Assembly: GCA_019635285.1 (NCBI GenBank)
Contig: JAHBZS010000043.1
Span: 1 to 41,378, forward strand
Direction: 5' to 3'
DNA: 41,378 nt
DNA from: Rubrivivax sp.
GTDB taxonomy: Bacteria > Pseudomonadota > Gammaproteobacteria > Burkholderiales > Burkholderiaceae_C
Both the position numbers and the translations under genes were made by a program. Positions 1 through 8,051 of this stretch are shown piece by piece. The notes below the pieces were generated by a model. That model searched no databases. It saw nothing but the letters and a program-made list of their open reading frames with translations, and was not told the DNA's origin. The first letter of the stretch is position 1, and each line of letters starts with the position of its first letter.

Positions 1-720
1 ACGCAGCGATGCCGCGCGTGACGCCGCCACCGGCCGCGCGTGCAGCGGCGCGGCCGGCCGCGACACGGCCACGCCCGCGCGGTCCAGCGCCACCGGCACC
101 AGGTGCGTCTTGCGGGCGCCGGGGCCGATGAACCAGGTGCTGCGGTCCAGCTCGGCCGGCCGCGGCAGCAGCGCGTACCAGACCTGCATGGCCGCCGCCG
201 GCAGCGCGGCCGCGGGCCAGGGCGCCAGCGCCGGCAAGGCGCCGGCGCCGCCGGCCAGCAGCACCAGGTCGAAGCGGCAATGACGTCCGTCGCCGAGCTC
301 GACGCGGCCGTGCGGCGCATCGATGGCGCGCACCGGCGCACCCCAGCGCAACTGCACGCCGCGCTCGCGCGCCGCGTCGGCCAGCAAGCCCAGCAGCACG
401 CCGTAGCGCAGGCCCAGCGCCGGCGGATAACGCTCGCCGGCCAGGCGCGCGGCGGGCAGCTCCCATTGCGCGCCACTGCCGCAGTCGACGACGCGCACGC
501 CCTGGTGCACGAAGCCGCGCTGCAGGCAGGCGTCGCCGACGCCCAGCGTGGCCAGGTCGCGCAGCAGGTTGGGCACGACATCGATGTGCGCCGGCGGATC
601 GGCCGGCGCCGCCGCGCTTTCGAACACCTGCACCGACGCGCCCGCCGCCGCGGCCGACAGCGCACACGCCAGCCCGGCCAGGCCGGCGCCGACGATGGCG
701 ATGTCGCGCACGCCGTTCAT
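1..720 (-). CDS. FAD-dependent monooxygenase, C-terminus cut by window edge
   Basis: The first 240 codons of a flavoprotein hydroxylase are seen; the frame is open to the window edge, so the C-terminal part is missing. The N-terminus has the dinucleotide-binding fold of the PHBH/UbiH class: a GAGLAG glycine motif at residues 11-16 and the acidic end of strand 2 in VQVFE (residues 30-34), followed by a DVVPNLLRDL stretch like the substrate-side helix of these enzymes. Such enzymes hydroxylate aromatic or heterocyclic rings using NAD(P)H and oxygen. The ATG at 720 fits the fold exactly but has only a weak ribosome-binding site. It overlaps the stop of a 25-codon upstream frame as ATGA, so translational coupling is likely. 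It diverges from the LysR gene at 921, a usual arrangement for an LTTR and its target. The substrate is unknown. Confidence 0.85.
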   Translation of the reverse strand, partial: MNGVRDIAIVGAGLAGLACALSAAAAGASVQVFESAAAPADPPAHIDVVPNLLRDLATLGVGDACLQRGFVHQGVRVVDCGSGAQWELPAARLAGERYPPALGLRYGVLLGLLADAARERGVQLRWGAPVRAIDAPHGRVELGDGRHCRFDLVLLAGGAGALPALAPWPAAALPAAAMQVWYALLPRPAELDRSTWFIGPGARKTHLVPVALDRAGVAVSRPAAPLHARPVAASRAASLR

Positions 721-794
721 GCGGCGCGCCGCTGCCTGCGCAGCACTCGCGGAAATGCGGGCGTGAGCTCGCCCTGCGCCTGGCCGAAGGCCAT
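717..794 (-). CDS. Possible 25-codon upstream ORF coupled to the monooxygenase
   Basis: An ATG at 794 is preceded by a strong AGGAGA site (spacing 6). It opens a 25-codon frame rich in Arg near its end, whose TGA (719-717) overlaps the monooxygenase ATG (720-718). The monooxygenase start has no comparable ribosome-binding site. A coupled leader peptide would explain both facts. Alternatively, 794 is an old start separated from the enzyme by a frameshift, but the enzyme N-terminus is complete from 720, which argues against this. No known family is recognised in the peptide. Confidence 0.4.
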   Translation of the reverse strand: MAFGQAQGELTPAFPRVLRRQRRAA

Positions 795-833
795 TCGTCG
801 TCTCCTGTCGCTCGGGGAAATCGGGTTAGCGAG

Positions 834-861
834 AGATTACGGACCGGCCTCGCATCCGCAA
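834..861 (-). promoter_or_regulatory. Predicted sigma-70 promoter for the monooxygenase
   Basis: On the minus strand, TTGCGG (861-856) and TAATCT (839-834) are 16 bp apart. Initiation would fall near 827, about 33 nt before the upstream ORF start. The LysR-type dyad at 862-878 abuts the -35 hexamer, the usual place for LTTR activation. Assigned by inspection only. Confidence 0.45.
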
Positions 862-878
862 AATGGTTTGGATCCATT
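862..878. promoter_or_regulatory. LysR-type T-N11-A operator
   Basis: AATGG-N7-CCATT is a perfect 5-bp dyad. T864 and A876 are exactly 11 bases apart inside it, matching the LTTR T-N11-A rule. It lies between the divergent LysR gene (start 921) and the monooxygenase promoter, next to the latter's -35 hexamer. Likely the site through which the adjacent LysR regulator controls the monooxygenase and itself. Confidence 0.55.
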
Positions 879-905
879 CGACGAATCGATGGCGTCAACA
901 CTTTT

Positions 906-917
906 CGGGTTAACCCG
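906..917. promoter_or_regulatory. 12-bp perfect palindrome before the LysR start
   Basis: CGGGTTAACCCG is self-complementary and ends three bases before the LysR ATG at 921, where a ribosome-binding site would be expected and none is seen. It could be an autoregulatory site or an RNA hairpin limiting translation; the sequence does not decide between them. Confidence 0.3.
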
Positions 918-920
918 CAT

Positions 921-1841
921 ATGCGCTTCAACAAGCTGGACCTGAACCTGCTCGTCGCGCTGGACGCGCTGCTGAAGGAGCGCAGCATCAGCCGCGCCGC
1001 CGAGCGGCTGCACCTCAGCCAGTCGGCGACCAGCAATGCGCTGGCGCGGCTGCGCGAGTACTTCGACGACCAGCTGCTGGTGCAGGTGGGGCGCAAGATG
1101 GAGCCGACGCCGCGCGCGCAGGGGCTGCAGGACGCGGTGCGCGACGTGCTGCTGCGCGTGGACAGCACGATCGCGATGCAGCCGCGCTTCGACCCGTCCG
1201 TGTCGGACCGCGTGTTCCGGCTGTTCATCTCCGACTACACGCAGATGGTGCTGGGCCCGCACCTGATGACGCTGGCCGCGCGGCAGCGCTGCAGCGCGCG
1301 CTTGGACTTCCTGGCACAGGTGGCGAACCCGCAGCGCGACCTGGAGCGCGGCGAGGCCGACCTGCTGGTGATCCCGCAGGGCCTGACCTCGGCCGAGCAC
1401 CCCGAGGAGCCGCTGTACGAGGACCGGTTCGTCTGCGTCGTCTGGCGCGACGCACGCATCGCGCAGGGCGAACTCAGCTTCGAGCGCTACGTCGACGCCG
1501 GCCACGTGGTGATGGTGCCGGCGGCCACCGCCTTCGATTCCTTCGAGGCCACGTTCGTGCGCCGCTACGGCGTGTCGCGGCGCGTGGTGGCCAGCACCTA
1601 CGCCTTTGCGGCGATGCCCTCGCTGATCATCGGCACCGAGCACGTGGCCACCGTGCATGCGCGGCTGGCCAAGCTGCTGGCGGCCGCGCTGCCGCTGCAG
1701 ATGCGGCCTGCGCCGCTGCCGATCACGCCGATGCAGCAGACGATGCAGTGGCACAAGTACCGCACGCAGGACCCGGGCCTGGTGTGGCTGCGCGGCTTGC
1801 TGCATGCGGCGGTGCGGCGTCTGGACGGCGCGCACGACTGA
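921..1841 (+). CDS. LysR-family transcriptional regulator (NodD/NahR-like)
   Basis: A 306-residue LTTR of normal length. The start MRFNKLDLNLLVALDALL is characteristic of the NodD/NahR/PcpR branch, many members of which respond to aromatic compounds. The winged helix-turn-helix covers about residues 6-64, with recognition-helix text LSQSATSNALARLR, and is followed by a linker helix and a periplasmic-binding-like effector domain (about 90-300). No Shine-Dalgarno sequence is visible before the ATG, but the N-terminus is complete, so the start is firm. It diverges from the FAD monooxygenase and shares an intergenic region containing a T-N11-A dyad. It converges with the Bug receptor gene with a 21-nt gap. 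The inducer is unknown. Confidence 0.93.
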   Translation: MRFNKLDLNLLVALDALLKERSISRAAERLHLSQSATSNALARLREYFDDQLLVQVGRKMEPTPRAQGLQDAVRDVLLRVDSTIAMQPRFDPSVSDRVFRLFISDYTQMVLGPHLMTLAARQRCSARLDFLAQVANPQRDLERGEADLLVIPQGLTSAEHPEEPLYEDRFVCVVWRDARIAQGELSFERYVDAGHVVMVPAATAFDSFEATFVRRYGVSRRVVASTYAFAAMPSLIIGTEHVATVHARLAKLLAAALPLQMRPAPLPITPMQQTMQWHKYRTQDPGLVWLRGLLHAAVRRLDGAHD

Positions 1842-1862
1842 CGCCGGGGCAGCGGGCCCGCG

Positions 1863-2816
1863 CTACTCGAAGCGCAGCTTGGCCTGCGCGGCGATGCGCC
1901 GGTGGAAGGCGATGTCGTCGACGATCTGCTGCTGCATGCGTGCCGCGCTGCCGCCTTCGGGGTTGAGCCCCAGCTCCTGCAGCCGGCGCTTCAGCTGCGG
2001 GTCGGCCAGCGCCGTGTTCAGCGCCGCATTCAGCCGCGCCAGCGTCGCCGGCGGCGTGGCCGCCGGCGCCAGCAGGCCCACCCATGAGACGAACTGGTAG
2101 TCGCGCAGACCGGCTTCGGCAGTGGTGGGCACGTCGGGCAGGCGTGGGTCGCGCTGCGCCGAGGTGACGGCCAGGATGCGCACCTTGCCGGCCTCGGCAT
2201 AGGCCTTGGCGGTGGCATCCAGCGTCATCTCGACGATGCCGCCGGCCACGTCGTTCAGTGCCGCCGAGGTCGAGCGGTACGGGATGTGCACGATGTAGGC
2301 ACCGGTCAGCGCCTTGAAGTACTCGCCGGCGAAGTGCACGCCGCTGCCCGGGCCGGCGCTGCCGTAGCTGAGCTGGCCGGGCCGCGCACGCGCGTAGTCG
2401 ATGAACTCACGCAGCGTCTTCACCGGCAGCTTCTCGGCGACCACGAACTGCAGCCCGTAGCTGGCCAGCATGCCCACCGGCGCCAGGCTGGTCTCGGGCT
2501 TGTAGCGCGCGCCCGGGTCGACCACCGGCAGGATCGAATAGCTGGTGTTGGTGAACAGCAGCGTCTGGCCGTCGGGCGGCGCCTTGACCACCGACTCGAT
2601 GCCGATGCGCGAGCCGCCGCCGGGGCGGTTCTCGACGACGATGGTCTGGCCCGTGGCCGCGGCCATCTTCTCGGCCAGCGCGCGCGCCGCCAGGTCGGTG
2701 ACGCCGCCGGCCGGGAACGGCACGACGAAGCTGATGCGCTCGGCCGACCCCTGCCCCTGCGCCGTCCATGCGCCCAGCGCCAGCAGCGCCACGCCGATCC
2801 ATCTGACCGCCTTCAT
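1863..2816 (-). CDS. Bug-family solute receptor (TctC-type binding protein)
   Basis: A periplasmic receptor of the Bordetella uptake gene family, of the type serving tripartite tricarboxylate transporters. An N-terminal signal peptide ends near an A-x-G-Q-G sequence at about residues 22-25. Family hallmarks follow: FVVPFPAGGVTDLAAR near the N-terminus, VVENRPGGG, the SYGSAGPGSG ligand loop, HIPYRSTSAALNDVAGG, and the PDVPTTAEAG motif. The ATG at 2816 is chosen over an in-frame ATG at 2834 because AAGGAGA sits 7-8 nt upstream. It is the last gene of a minus-strand operon, 25 nt after the aldolase-like gene. Ligands of this family are mostly carboxylates, amides or aromatic acids; this one is unknown. 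No TctA/TctB genes are adjacent. Confidence 0.92.
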   Translation of the reverse strand: MKAVRWIGVALLALGAWTAQGQGSAERISFVVPFPAGGVTDLAARALAEKMAAATGQTIVVENRPGGGSRIGIESVVKAPPDGQTLLFTNTSYSILPVVDPGARYKPETSLAPVGMLASYGLQFVVAEKLPVKTLREFIDYARARPGQLSYGSAGPGSGVHFAGEYFKALTGAYIVHIPYRSTSAALNDVAGGIVEMTLDATAKAYAEAGKVRILAVTSAQRDPRLPDVPTTAEAGLRDYQFVSWVGLLAPAATPPATLARLNAALNTALADPQLKRRLQELGLNPEGGSAARMQQQIVDDIAFHRRIAAQAKLRFE

Positions 2817-2841
2817 CGCCCGTTCTCCTTGCATGGCGCCC

Positions 2842-3861
2842 TCAGCAGGGGTGCCGGCCGACCATGAAGGCGGCGTCGGGGTCGGCCGTCACCGGCAGGC
2901 CCGAGGCCACCAGCCCCTGGCGCAGCATCTTCATGAAGCGGTCGGGCACGCGCATCGCCGGCGCGCGCAGCGGGCCGCCGTTGAAGCCGGCCAGCCAGTC
3001 CTGGTACTTCCATGCGGTGCGGTTGAGCACGCCGGTGCCCGGCGCGTACGACTGCGCCACCGCGCCGTTGGCGTTGCGCGCCGGGTTGACGCGCCAGTAC
3101 ATCGCCATCGCTTCCTCCCAGCGGCCGCTGCGCGCCAGCTCGAAGGCCTTCGGGTAGTAGTCGCTCATCCAGGCGGTGTTGCTGGTGCCCGAGTACTGCA
3201 GCTTCATCAGGCTCATCAGCGGAATCGCATCGCCTTCGATCGGGCAGCTGATGACCACCTCGTCGCGGAAGTGGTGGTACATCTCGCACAGCCCCGCCGG
3301 CAGCGGAAAGCCCTGCTCGGACTTGATGGCGGCGATGTTCGGGCAGTCGCGCAGCAGCCGCCGCACCAGCCCCACCGACATGCCGGCCGGGTGCACGCGC
3401 TCGAAGCCCCACAGCGGGATCGGGAACAGCATCACCGCCAGGTCGGTGGCGTCGCAGAAGGCCCGGGTGTAGTCGTAGATCTCCTGCTCGCTGCTCGGCC
3501 AGAACTGTGGCGGATACGACAGCAGCACGAGGTCGGCGCCGGCCCGCTCGGCCAGCTTGGCCGCCTCGATGTTCTCGGCCAGCGTGCCGAAGGCGGCGTG
3601 AAAGAGGAGCTGCAGCCGATCGCCCGCGGTGTCGCGCGCCCAGGCGGTGAACTGGGCGTTCTCCTGCGGGGTGATCGCCACCTCGGCGCACAGCAGCGTC
3701 GAGCGGTAGCCGAAGCCGATGGCACGCTCGATGTCGTGGCGGATGCCGCGCTCGTTCAGCCGCTTCAGGTCGGCGCTGTAGCTGGGGATGGTGACGGCCG
3801 AGCAGCCGACGAGGTGCTGGCGCGCCCAGGCGCGGGCGTCGCGCTTGGCATAGGAAGGCAT
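2842..3861 (-). CDS. Dihydrodipicolinate synthase/NAL-family lyase, Tyr replaced by Phe
   Basis: A 339-residue class I aldolase-type barrel of the DapA/N-acetylneuraminate lyase superfamily. The Schiff-base lysine is K180 in IAAIKSEQG. The segment that in DapA reads LYNVP reads LFPIP here (145-149), so the catalytic tyrosine is Phe146. That makes ordinary DapA chemistry unlikely and suggests a divergent lyase or hydratase. A C-terminal extension of roughly 40 residues is present relative to DapA. The start at 3861 has an AGGAGA site; the open frame runs further upstream but only in the shadow of the next gene. The gap to the upstream cyclodeaminase-like gene is 19 nt, so co-transcription is near certain. 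Substrate probably a 2-oxo acid or related compound (inference). Confidence 0.85.
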   Translation of the reverse strand: MPSYAKRDARAWARQHLVGCSAVTIPSYSADLKRLNERGIRHDIERAIGFGYRSTLLCAEVAITPQENAQFTAWARDTAGDRLQLLFHAAFGTLAENIEAAKLAERAGADLVLLSYPPQFWPSSEQEIYDYTRAFCDATDLAVMLFPIPLWGFERVHPAGMSVGLVRRLLRDCPNIAAIKSEQGFPLPAGLCEMYHHFRDEVVISCPIEGDAIPLMSLMKLQYSGTSNTAWMSDYYPKAFELARSGRWEEAMAMYWRVNPARNANGAVAQSYAPGTGVLNRTAWKYQDWLAGFNGGPLRAPAMRVPDRFMKMLRQGLVASGLPVTADPDAAFMVGRHPC

Positions 3862-3880
3862 GCGTCGTTCTCCTGCAAGG

Positions 3881-4888
3881 CTACTTGGCGACCGGCACGA
3901 TCGGCGCCGGCAAGGTGATGCCGCGCCCCTGGGCGCGCGCACGGTCGAACAGCATCTCGGCGATGACCACGTCCTGCAGCGCCGAGCCCACCGACTTGTA
4001 GAGCACGAGGTCGTCGGCGCGGCGGCGCGCTGGCACGCGCCCGCCGACCAGGTCGGCCAGCGGCACCAACCGCGCGGCCAGGTCCACGCCGGCCTGTGCC
4101 GCGGCAATGCCGTCGCCGGTGTCGCGCGCCACCTCCTCGGGCATGTCGGCCACGATGCACGCGGCACGCGCCATGCAGTCGGTGTCGACTTCACGCTGTT
4201 CGGGCAGCGTCGAGCCCAGCGACACCACGGTCGCGCCCGCTGGCAGCCAGGCGCCGCGCAGCACCGGCGACTCGTCGCGGCTGCGCGCCGCGCACAGCAC
4301 CACGTCGGCGTCGCGCACCGCGCTCTCCGGGCCGTCGACGGCGGTGATGTCCAGAGCGGGCCGCAGGCCGGCGGCGAAGCGCTCACGGCTGGCCGGCGTG
4401 GGGCTGTAGACGCGCACCGCCTGCAGCGCACGCACGCGGGCCAGGCATTCGAGCGCGTTGCGCGCCTCGAAGCCGGCGCCGATCACGGCCACGCGCAGCG
4501 GCCGCGCGGGGGCCAAGCGATCGACCGCCAGCACGGCCGTGGCCGCGGTGCGCAGCCCGGTGACGCGGTTGCCGTCGATCAGCGCCAGCAGCGCCATCGT
4601 CTGCTGGTCGAACAGCGAGATCAGGTAGCTGGCGCGGCGCGCGCGCGGCGACGCGGCGATCAGCTTGCAGCCCATGGTCGCGCCGTGCGGCGAGATGGCC
4701 GTCAGGCTGCGCAGCCAGAAGCCGTCGCCGCGCGCCATCGAGCGCGGCGGCACCAGCGCCGCGCGCACGTCGTTGCCGTAGGCCGCGGCCAGCGCCGCCA
4801 CGGCCGAAGGCCAGTCGGCCAACGCCGCCACGTCGGCGTCCGACAGCAAGCGCGTGGGTGGAACGGCATCGGCGGTGGGGTCGGACAT
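3881..4888 (-). CDS. Ornithine cyclodeaminase/mu-crystallin family protein
   Basis: About 335 residues with a Rossmann domain: VAVIGAGFEARNAL is the NAD(P)-binding loop near the middle. Upstream is the family's dimerisation/substrate domain, with the PPRSMARGDGFWL and GCKLIAASP stretches and DGNRVTGLRTAATAVLA. The family includes ornithine cyclodeaminase, ketimine reductases and imine-forming dehydrogenases, so a role in amino-acid or cyclic-imine conversion is likely but the exact reaction is open. The ATG at 4888 gives the family-like N-terminus; an in-frame upstream GTG near 4921 cannot be excluded and neither start has a strong ribosome-binding site. It lies in the LysR/OCD/DapA-like/Bug operon. 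The C-terminal KSVGSALQDVVIA block is typical of the family. Confidence 0.88.
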   Translation of the reverse strand: MSDPTADAVPPTRLLSDADVAALADWPSAVAALAAAYGNDVRAALVPPRSMARGDGFWLRSLTAISPHGATMGCKLIAASPRARRASYLISLFDQQTMALLALIDGNRVTGLRTAATAVLAVDRLAPARPLRVAVIGAGFEARNALECLARVRALQAVRVYSPTPASRERFAAGLRPALDITAVDGPESAVRDADVVLCAARSRDESPVLRGAWLPAGATVVSLGSTLPEQREVDTDCMARAACIVADMPEEVARDTGDGIAAAQAGVDLAARLVPLADLVGGRVPARRRADDLVLYKSVGSALQDVVIAEMLFDRARAQGRGITLPAPIVPVAK

Positions 4889-5001
4889 GGCTGCATGGGC
4901 CTGGGGGCTACCGGTCGCCACGATACGAAGCCGCGCGCACGCCGGCCAGCGCGACGCGGGCAAAGCAGAGTTGCTTGCAGCGCATGGCTGCAGGGATCGT
5001 C

Positions 5002-5928
5002 TCAGGCGGCAGGCAGCTTGTCGGCCAGCGCGCAGATCAGCTGCCGCACCTCGCGTGTGGCCAGCGTGTGCGGGCGGCGCGGCGATTCGGCCAGCACGAC
5101 GCAGCGTTCCAGCTCCGGCTGCACGATGCGCGCCGCGGCCAGCCGCTCGTCCGGCAGCCCGCCGGCCACCGACGCGATGGCGTAGCCGCAGCCGGCGGCC
5201 GCCACCGCGTACTGCAACTGCACCGAATCCGCCTCGATGGCGACCTGCAGCGTCAGGCCGTGGCGCGCGGCCAGGCGGTCCAGCCGGGCACGCAGCAGGT
5301 GCGGGCGGCTGGCCACCACCAGCGGCAGGCCGGACAGCGCCGCCAGCGGCAGCGTGCCGGCGGCCAGCGCCGCGTCACCGCGGCGGCCCACCAGGTACAG
5401 CGGCACGCGAGCCAGCAGCCGCTCGTCGCCGATGTCGGCCAGGTCCTCGCGCAACACCACCGCCATGTCGAGCCGGCCGTCGCGCAGCTGCTCCTCGAGC
5501 TGCGCGCTGGCGCCTTCGACCAGGTGCAGGCGCACGCCTGGCAGGTGCTCGCCCACCCTGGCGGCCAACGCCCCGGCATAGCGCGGCACCGCCGAAGGCA
5601 GCAGGCCCACCGCCACGTCGCCCGCCGGCCGGCCGCGCGCGGCGCGCACGTCCTCGGCCAGCGCCTGCGCATCGGCCGCCAGCCGCGCGATGCGCGGTTG
5701 CAGCTGCGCGCCGAACTCGGTCAGCAGCACGCCGCGGCCGGTGCGCACGAACAGGCGCTCGCCGCAGCGGCGCTCGAGCTCCGCCACCGCGCGGCTGACC
5801 ACCGACGGCGGCACCGCCAGCGCCGTGGCCGCCTTGCTCAGGCTGCCGGCATCGGCGACGCGAAGGAAGACGTGCCAGCGGCCGTCGATCAAGGGCTCGA
5901 GCAGGCTGGGGTGGGGCGGCTTTGACAT
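5002..5928 (-). CDS. LysR-family transcriptional regulator
   Basis: A 308-residue LTTR. The helix-turn-helix lies at about residues 18-75 (SLSKAATALAVPPSVVSRAV, then the wing ERLFVRTGRGVLLTEFG). The effector-binding domain begins near residue 100 with GDVAVGLLPS. It is the first gene of the minus-strand run leading to the cyclodeaminase-like, aldolase-like and Bug genes and is separated from them by 113 nt, so it may be co-transcribed or act on a promoter in that gap. Upstream it diverges from a lipoprotein gene across 264 bp in which no clear operator was recognised. Confidence 0.92.
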   Translation of the reverse strand: MSKPPHPSLLEPLIDGRWHVFLRVADAGSLSKAATALAVPPSVVSRAVAELERRCGERLFVRTGRGVLLTEFGAQLQPRIARLAADAQALAEDVRAARGRPAGDVAVGLLPSAVPRYAGALAARVGEHLPGVRLHLVEGASAQLEEQLRDGRLDMAVVLREDLADIGDERLLARVPLYLVGRRGDAALAAGTLPLAALSGLPLVVASRPHLLRARLDRLAARHGLTLQVAIEADSVQLQYAVAAAGCGYAIASVAGGLPDERLAAARIVQPELERCVVLAESPRRPHTLATREVRQLICALADKLPAA

Positions 5929-6192
5929 CGTGGGTCATGAAGGTTAGCCGGTCCCCGGCGAGCACGGCGCGTCAAGGCCTGGGGCTCTGCACGGCCGTGC
6001 CGCCGTAAGCACCGTCGGCGTGCGCGCGATGTCGCCTCGGCGCGAGCCGTCGGGGTGCCCTGCGTGTCGGCCGATCCGCGCGCAGCATCTGGCCTGGTGC
6101 GATACGTGTACAGTCTTCGGGTGAACCTGCGACGCCCGGGTCGTGGGCTCGATTTCCGCCAGCCGCGCCATTCCAGCCAAGAGGCGAATCCC

Positions 6193-6834
6193 ATGTCCCA
6201 GCCCCTGCGCCTTGCCACGCGCCGCACCGCCCTGAGCTTGGGCGCCGCCCTGCTGACGGCCTGTGCCGCGCCGACCGTGCTGACCACGCAATGGGTGGAC
6301 CCGCAGTTCGCAGGCAAGCCGCCGCTGCGCTCGCTGCTGGTCATGGGCATCACCAAGGACCCGAGCAACCGCCGCGTCTTCGAAGACCAGATGGTGGCGC
6401 AGCTGGGCGCGCGCGGCGTGCGCGCGGTGCCGTCGTACCGCTTCGCGCCGGACGCCGCCGCCGCCGAGCGGGTGAAGCTGGAACAGGCCGTCAAGGAAGC
6501 CGGCGTGTCCGGCGTGCTGCTGACGCGCGTGGTCAACGTCAGCGAGCAGGTCAACGTCACGCCGGGCATGGTCATGGGGCCGCCGCTGGGCTACGGCTTC
6601 GGCGGCTTCTACGGCTACTACGGCGGCATGTGGGCCGCCAGCTACTACATGCCGCCCACGGTGTACACGACGCAGCACGTGGCCGCCGACACGCGCCTGT
6701 TCGAGACCACCAACTTCAAGGTGGTGTGGTCGGGGTCGACCACCACCACACCCAGCGGCGGCAGCGTGGACTCGCTGTTCCAGCAGTTCAGCCAGCTGAT
6801 CGTCGGCGCCTTGGCCAAGGACGGCCTGATCTGA
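6193..6834 (+). CDS. Putative outer-membrane lipoprotein of unknown function
   Basis: 213 residues. The N-terminus carries a basic segment, a hydrophobic helix and a lipobox LLTAC with the lipidated Cys near residue 24, so the protein should be exported and lipid-anchored. The body has SLLVMGITKDPSNRRVFEDQM, a conserved-looking alpha/beta beginning, and later a Gly/Tyr-rich segment (GYGFGGFYGYYGG) followed by Tyr-rich strands. The ATG at 6193 is chosen for its AGAGG site and because it gives a proper lipoprotein signal; the open frame extends upstream to 6055 without coding character. rlpA begins 8 nt after its stop, so both are probably one envelope operon. No named family is claimed. Confidence 0.8.
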   Translation: MSQPLRLATRRTALSLGAALLTACAAPTVLTTQWVDPQFAGKPPLRSLLVMGITKDPSNRRVFEDQMVAQLGARGVRAVPSYRFAPDAAAAERVKLEQAVKEAGVSGVLLTRVVNVSEQVNVTPGMVMGPPLGYGFGGFYGYYGGMWAASYYMPPTVYTTQHVAADTRLFETTNFKVVWSGSTTTTPSGGSVDSLFQQFSQLIVGALAKDGLI

Positions 6835-6842
6835 GCAAGCCC

Positions 6843-7946
6843 ATGTCGCGCACGTGCTGGCTCGTGGCACTGTGCGCGGCGATGCTGGCGCTGCTGAGCG
6901 CCTGCAGCACGCCGCCACGGCCGGCGGCGCCCGGCTCCTTGCCCACCGACACGCAGCGCGACGGCCCGCCCGCCGACCCGCCGGCCGACCTGATGAGCCG
7001 GCCCGACCCGCAGCCGCGCGTCGAGCCCATCCGCAGCGGCGGGCCCAACAAGCCCTACGAGGTGCTGGGCCAGCGCTACACGCCGCTGGCCGCGGATGCC
7101 ACGGTGAGCGAGACCGGCCTGGCCTCGTGGTATGGCCGCAAGTTCCACGGCAAGCCCACGGCCAGCGGCGAGATCTACGACATGTACGCGTCGACCGCGG
7201 CGCACCGCACGATGCCGATCCCGAGCTATGCGCTGGTGCGCAACCCGGCCAACGGCCGCGAGGTGGTGGTGCGTGTCAACGACCGCGGCCCCTTCCACAG
7301 CGAGCGCGTCATCGACCTGAGCTATGCCGCGGCAATGAAGCTGGACCTGCTGCGCGGCGTGGCGCCGGTGCAGGTGCGCCGCCTGACGCACGACGACATC
7401 CGCACCGGCCGCTGGCGCGGCGAGACCGCCGTGGCGCGCAGCGACGGGGCCGCGCTGGCCGCCGCGTCACCGCCCGCCGATGCGTCGGTCGCTGCCCCCG
7501 CCGCGGTCGCCGCCGGGGCCCCTACCGCCACACCTAGCGCCGTACCGACCGCCATCCCTACCGCCGTACCTACCGCCACAACTGCCCTCGCTCCTGCCCT
7601 TGCCGTCCCCGTCGCACCCGCCATCGCGCCGCCCGACGCCACCGCCGCAGCGGCAGCCACACCCCCGGCCCCACCCACCGCCGCGCCGACGCGCGCGGCC
7701 GAGGCCGGCACGGCCGGCTACTGGGTGCAGCTGGGCGCGTTCAAGCAGCGCCAGGGCGCGCACGAGCTGCGCGATCTGCTGGCACGCGAGCTGGCCTGGC
7801 TGGAACCGTGGCTGGCCATCTTCGACGACCGCACGCTGTTCCGCCTGCAGGCCGGGCCCTTCGCCACGCGCAGCGAGGCGCAGGGCACGGCCGAGCGCAT
7901 CCGCGGCACGGCCGCGCTGCAGCCGCTGGTGCTGCAGCGCCGCTGA
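6843..7946 (+). CDS. rlpA: Septal ring lytic transglycosylase RlpA with SPOR domain
   Basis: A 367-residue lipoprotein (lipobox LLSAC near residue 20). The double-psi beta-barrel RlpA domain at about 90-190 contains GLASWYGRKFHGKPTASGE, HRTMPIPS and VRVNDRGPF, retaining the Glu, His and Asp equivalent to the active residues known in Pseudomonas RlpA. A long Ala/Pro/Thr linker (about 200-295) separates it from a C-terminal SPOR domain (about 298-367, starting YWVQLGAF), which binds denuded septal peptidoglycan. RlpA cleaves naked glycan strands during cell separation. It follows the lipoprotein gene by 8 nt with a poor ribosome-binding site, so coupling is plausible. Confidence 0.93.
   Translation: MSRTCWLVALCAAMLALLSACSTPPRPAAPGSLPTDTQRDGPPADPPADLMSRPDPQPRVEPIRSGGPNKPYEVLGQRYTPLAADATVSETGLASWYGRKFHGKPTASGEIYDMYASTAAHRTMPIPSYALVRNPANGREVVVRVNDRGPFHSERVIDLSYAAAMKLDLLRGVAPVQVRRLTHDDIRTGRWRGETAVARSDGAALAAASPPADASVAAPAAVAAGAPTATPSAVPTAIPTAVPTATTALAPALAVPVAPAIAPPDATAAAAATPPAPPTAAPTRAAEAGTAGYWVQLGAFKQRQGAHELRDLLARELAWLEPWLAIFDDRTLFRLQAGPFATRSEAQGTAERIRGTAALQPLVLQRR
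7521..7580 (+). repeat. 5 x 12-bp tandem repeat in the RlpA linker
   Basis: Five in-frame 12-bp units with consensus CCTACCGCCRYM encode a repeated Pro-Thr/Ser-Ala-x tetrapeptide. It sits in the flexible linker between the RlpA and SPOR domains and is prone to length variation by slippage without a frameshift. Confidence 0.8.
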
Positions 7947-8051
7947 TGCGCTGCGCCGCGCACCTTCAACATAGGTATGCCGGGCCCGGGCGTTAGCGCC
8001 TACAGTGGCCGCCGAGCCGCATCCTCCAGCGGCCGTCCAGAGGAGACCTGC

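Noticed and set aside
720-794. A frameshift joining the small upstream ORF to the monooxygenase
   Set aside because: The enzyme's first strand and glycine loop are complete from the ATG at 720, so no N-terminal part is missing.
2842-4431. N-terminally extended version of the aldolase-like protein
   Set aside because: The extension is an out-of-frame reading of the cyclodeaminase-like gene; 3861 has a strong ribosome-binding site and the family N-terminus.
6055-6192. N-terminal extension of the lipoprotein from 6055
   Set aside because: It would bury the lipoprotein signal inside the protein; the ATG at 6193 has a ribosome-binding site and gives the correct lipobox position.
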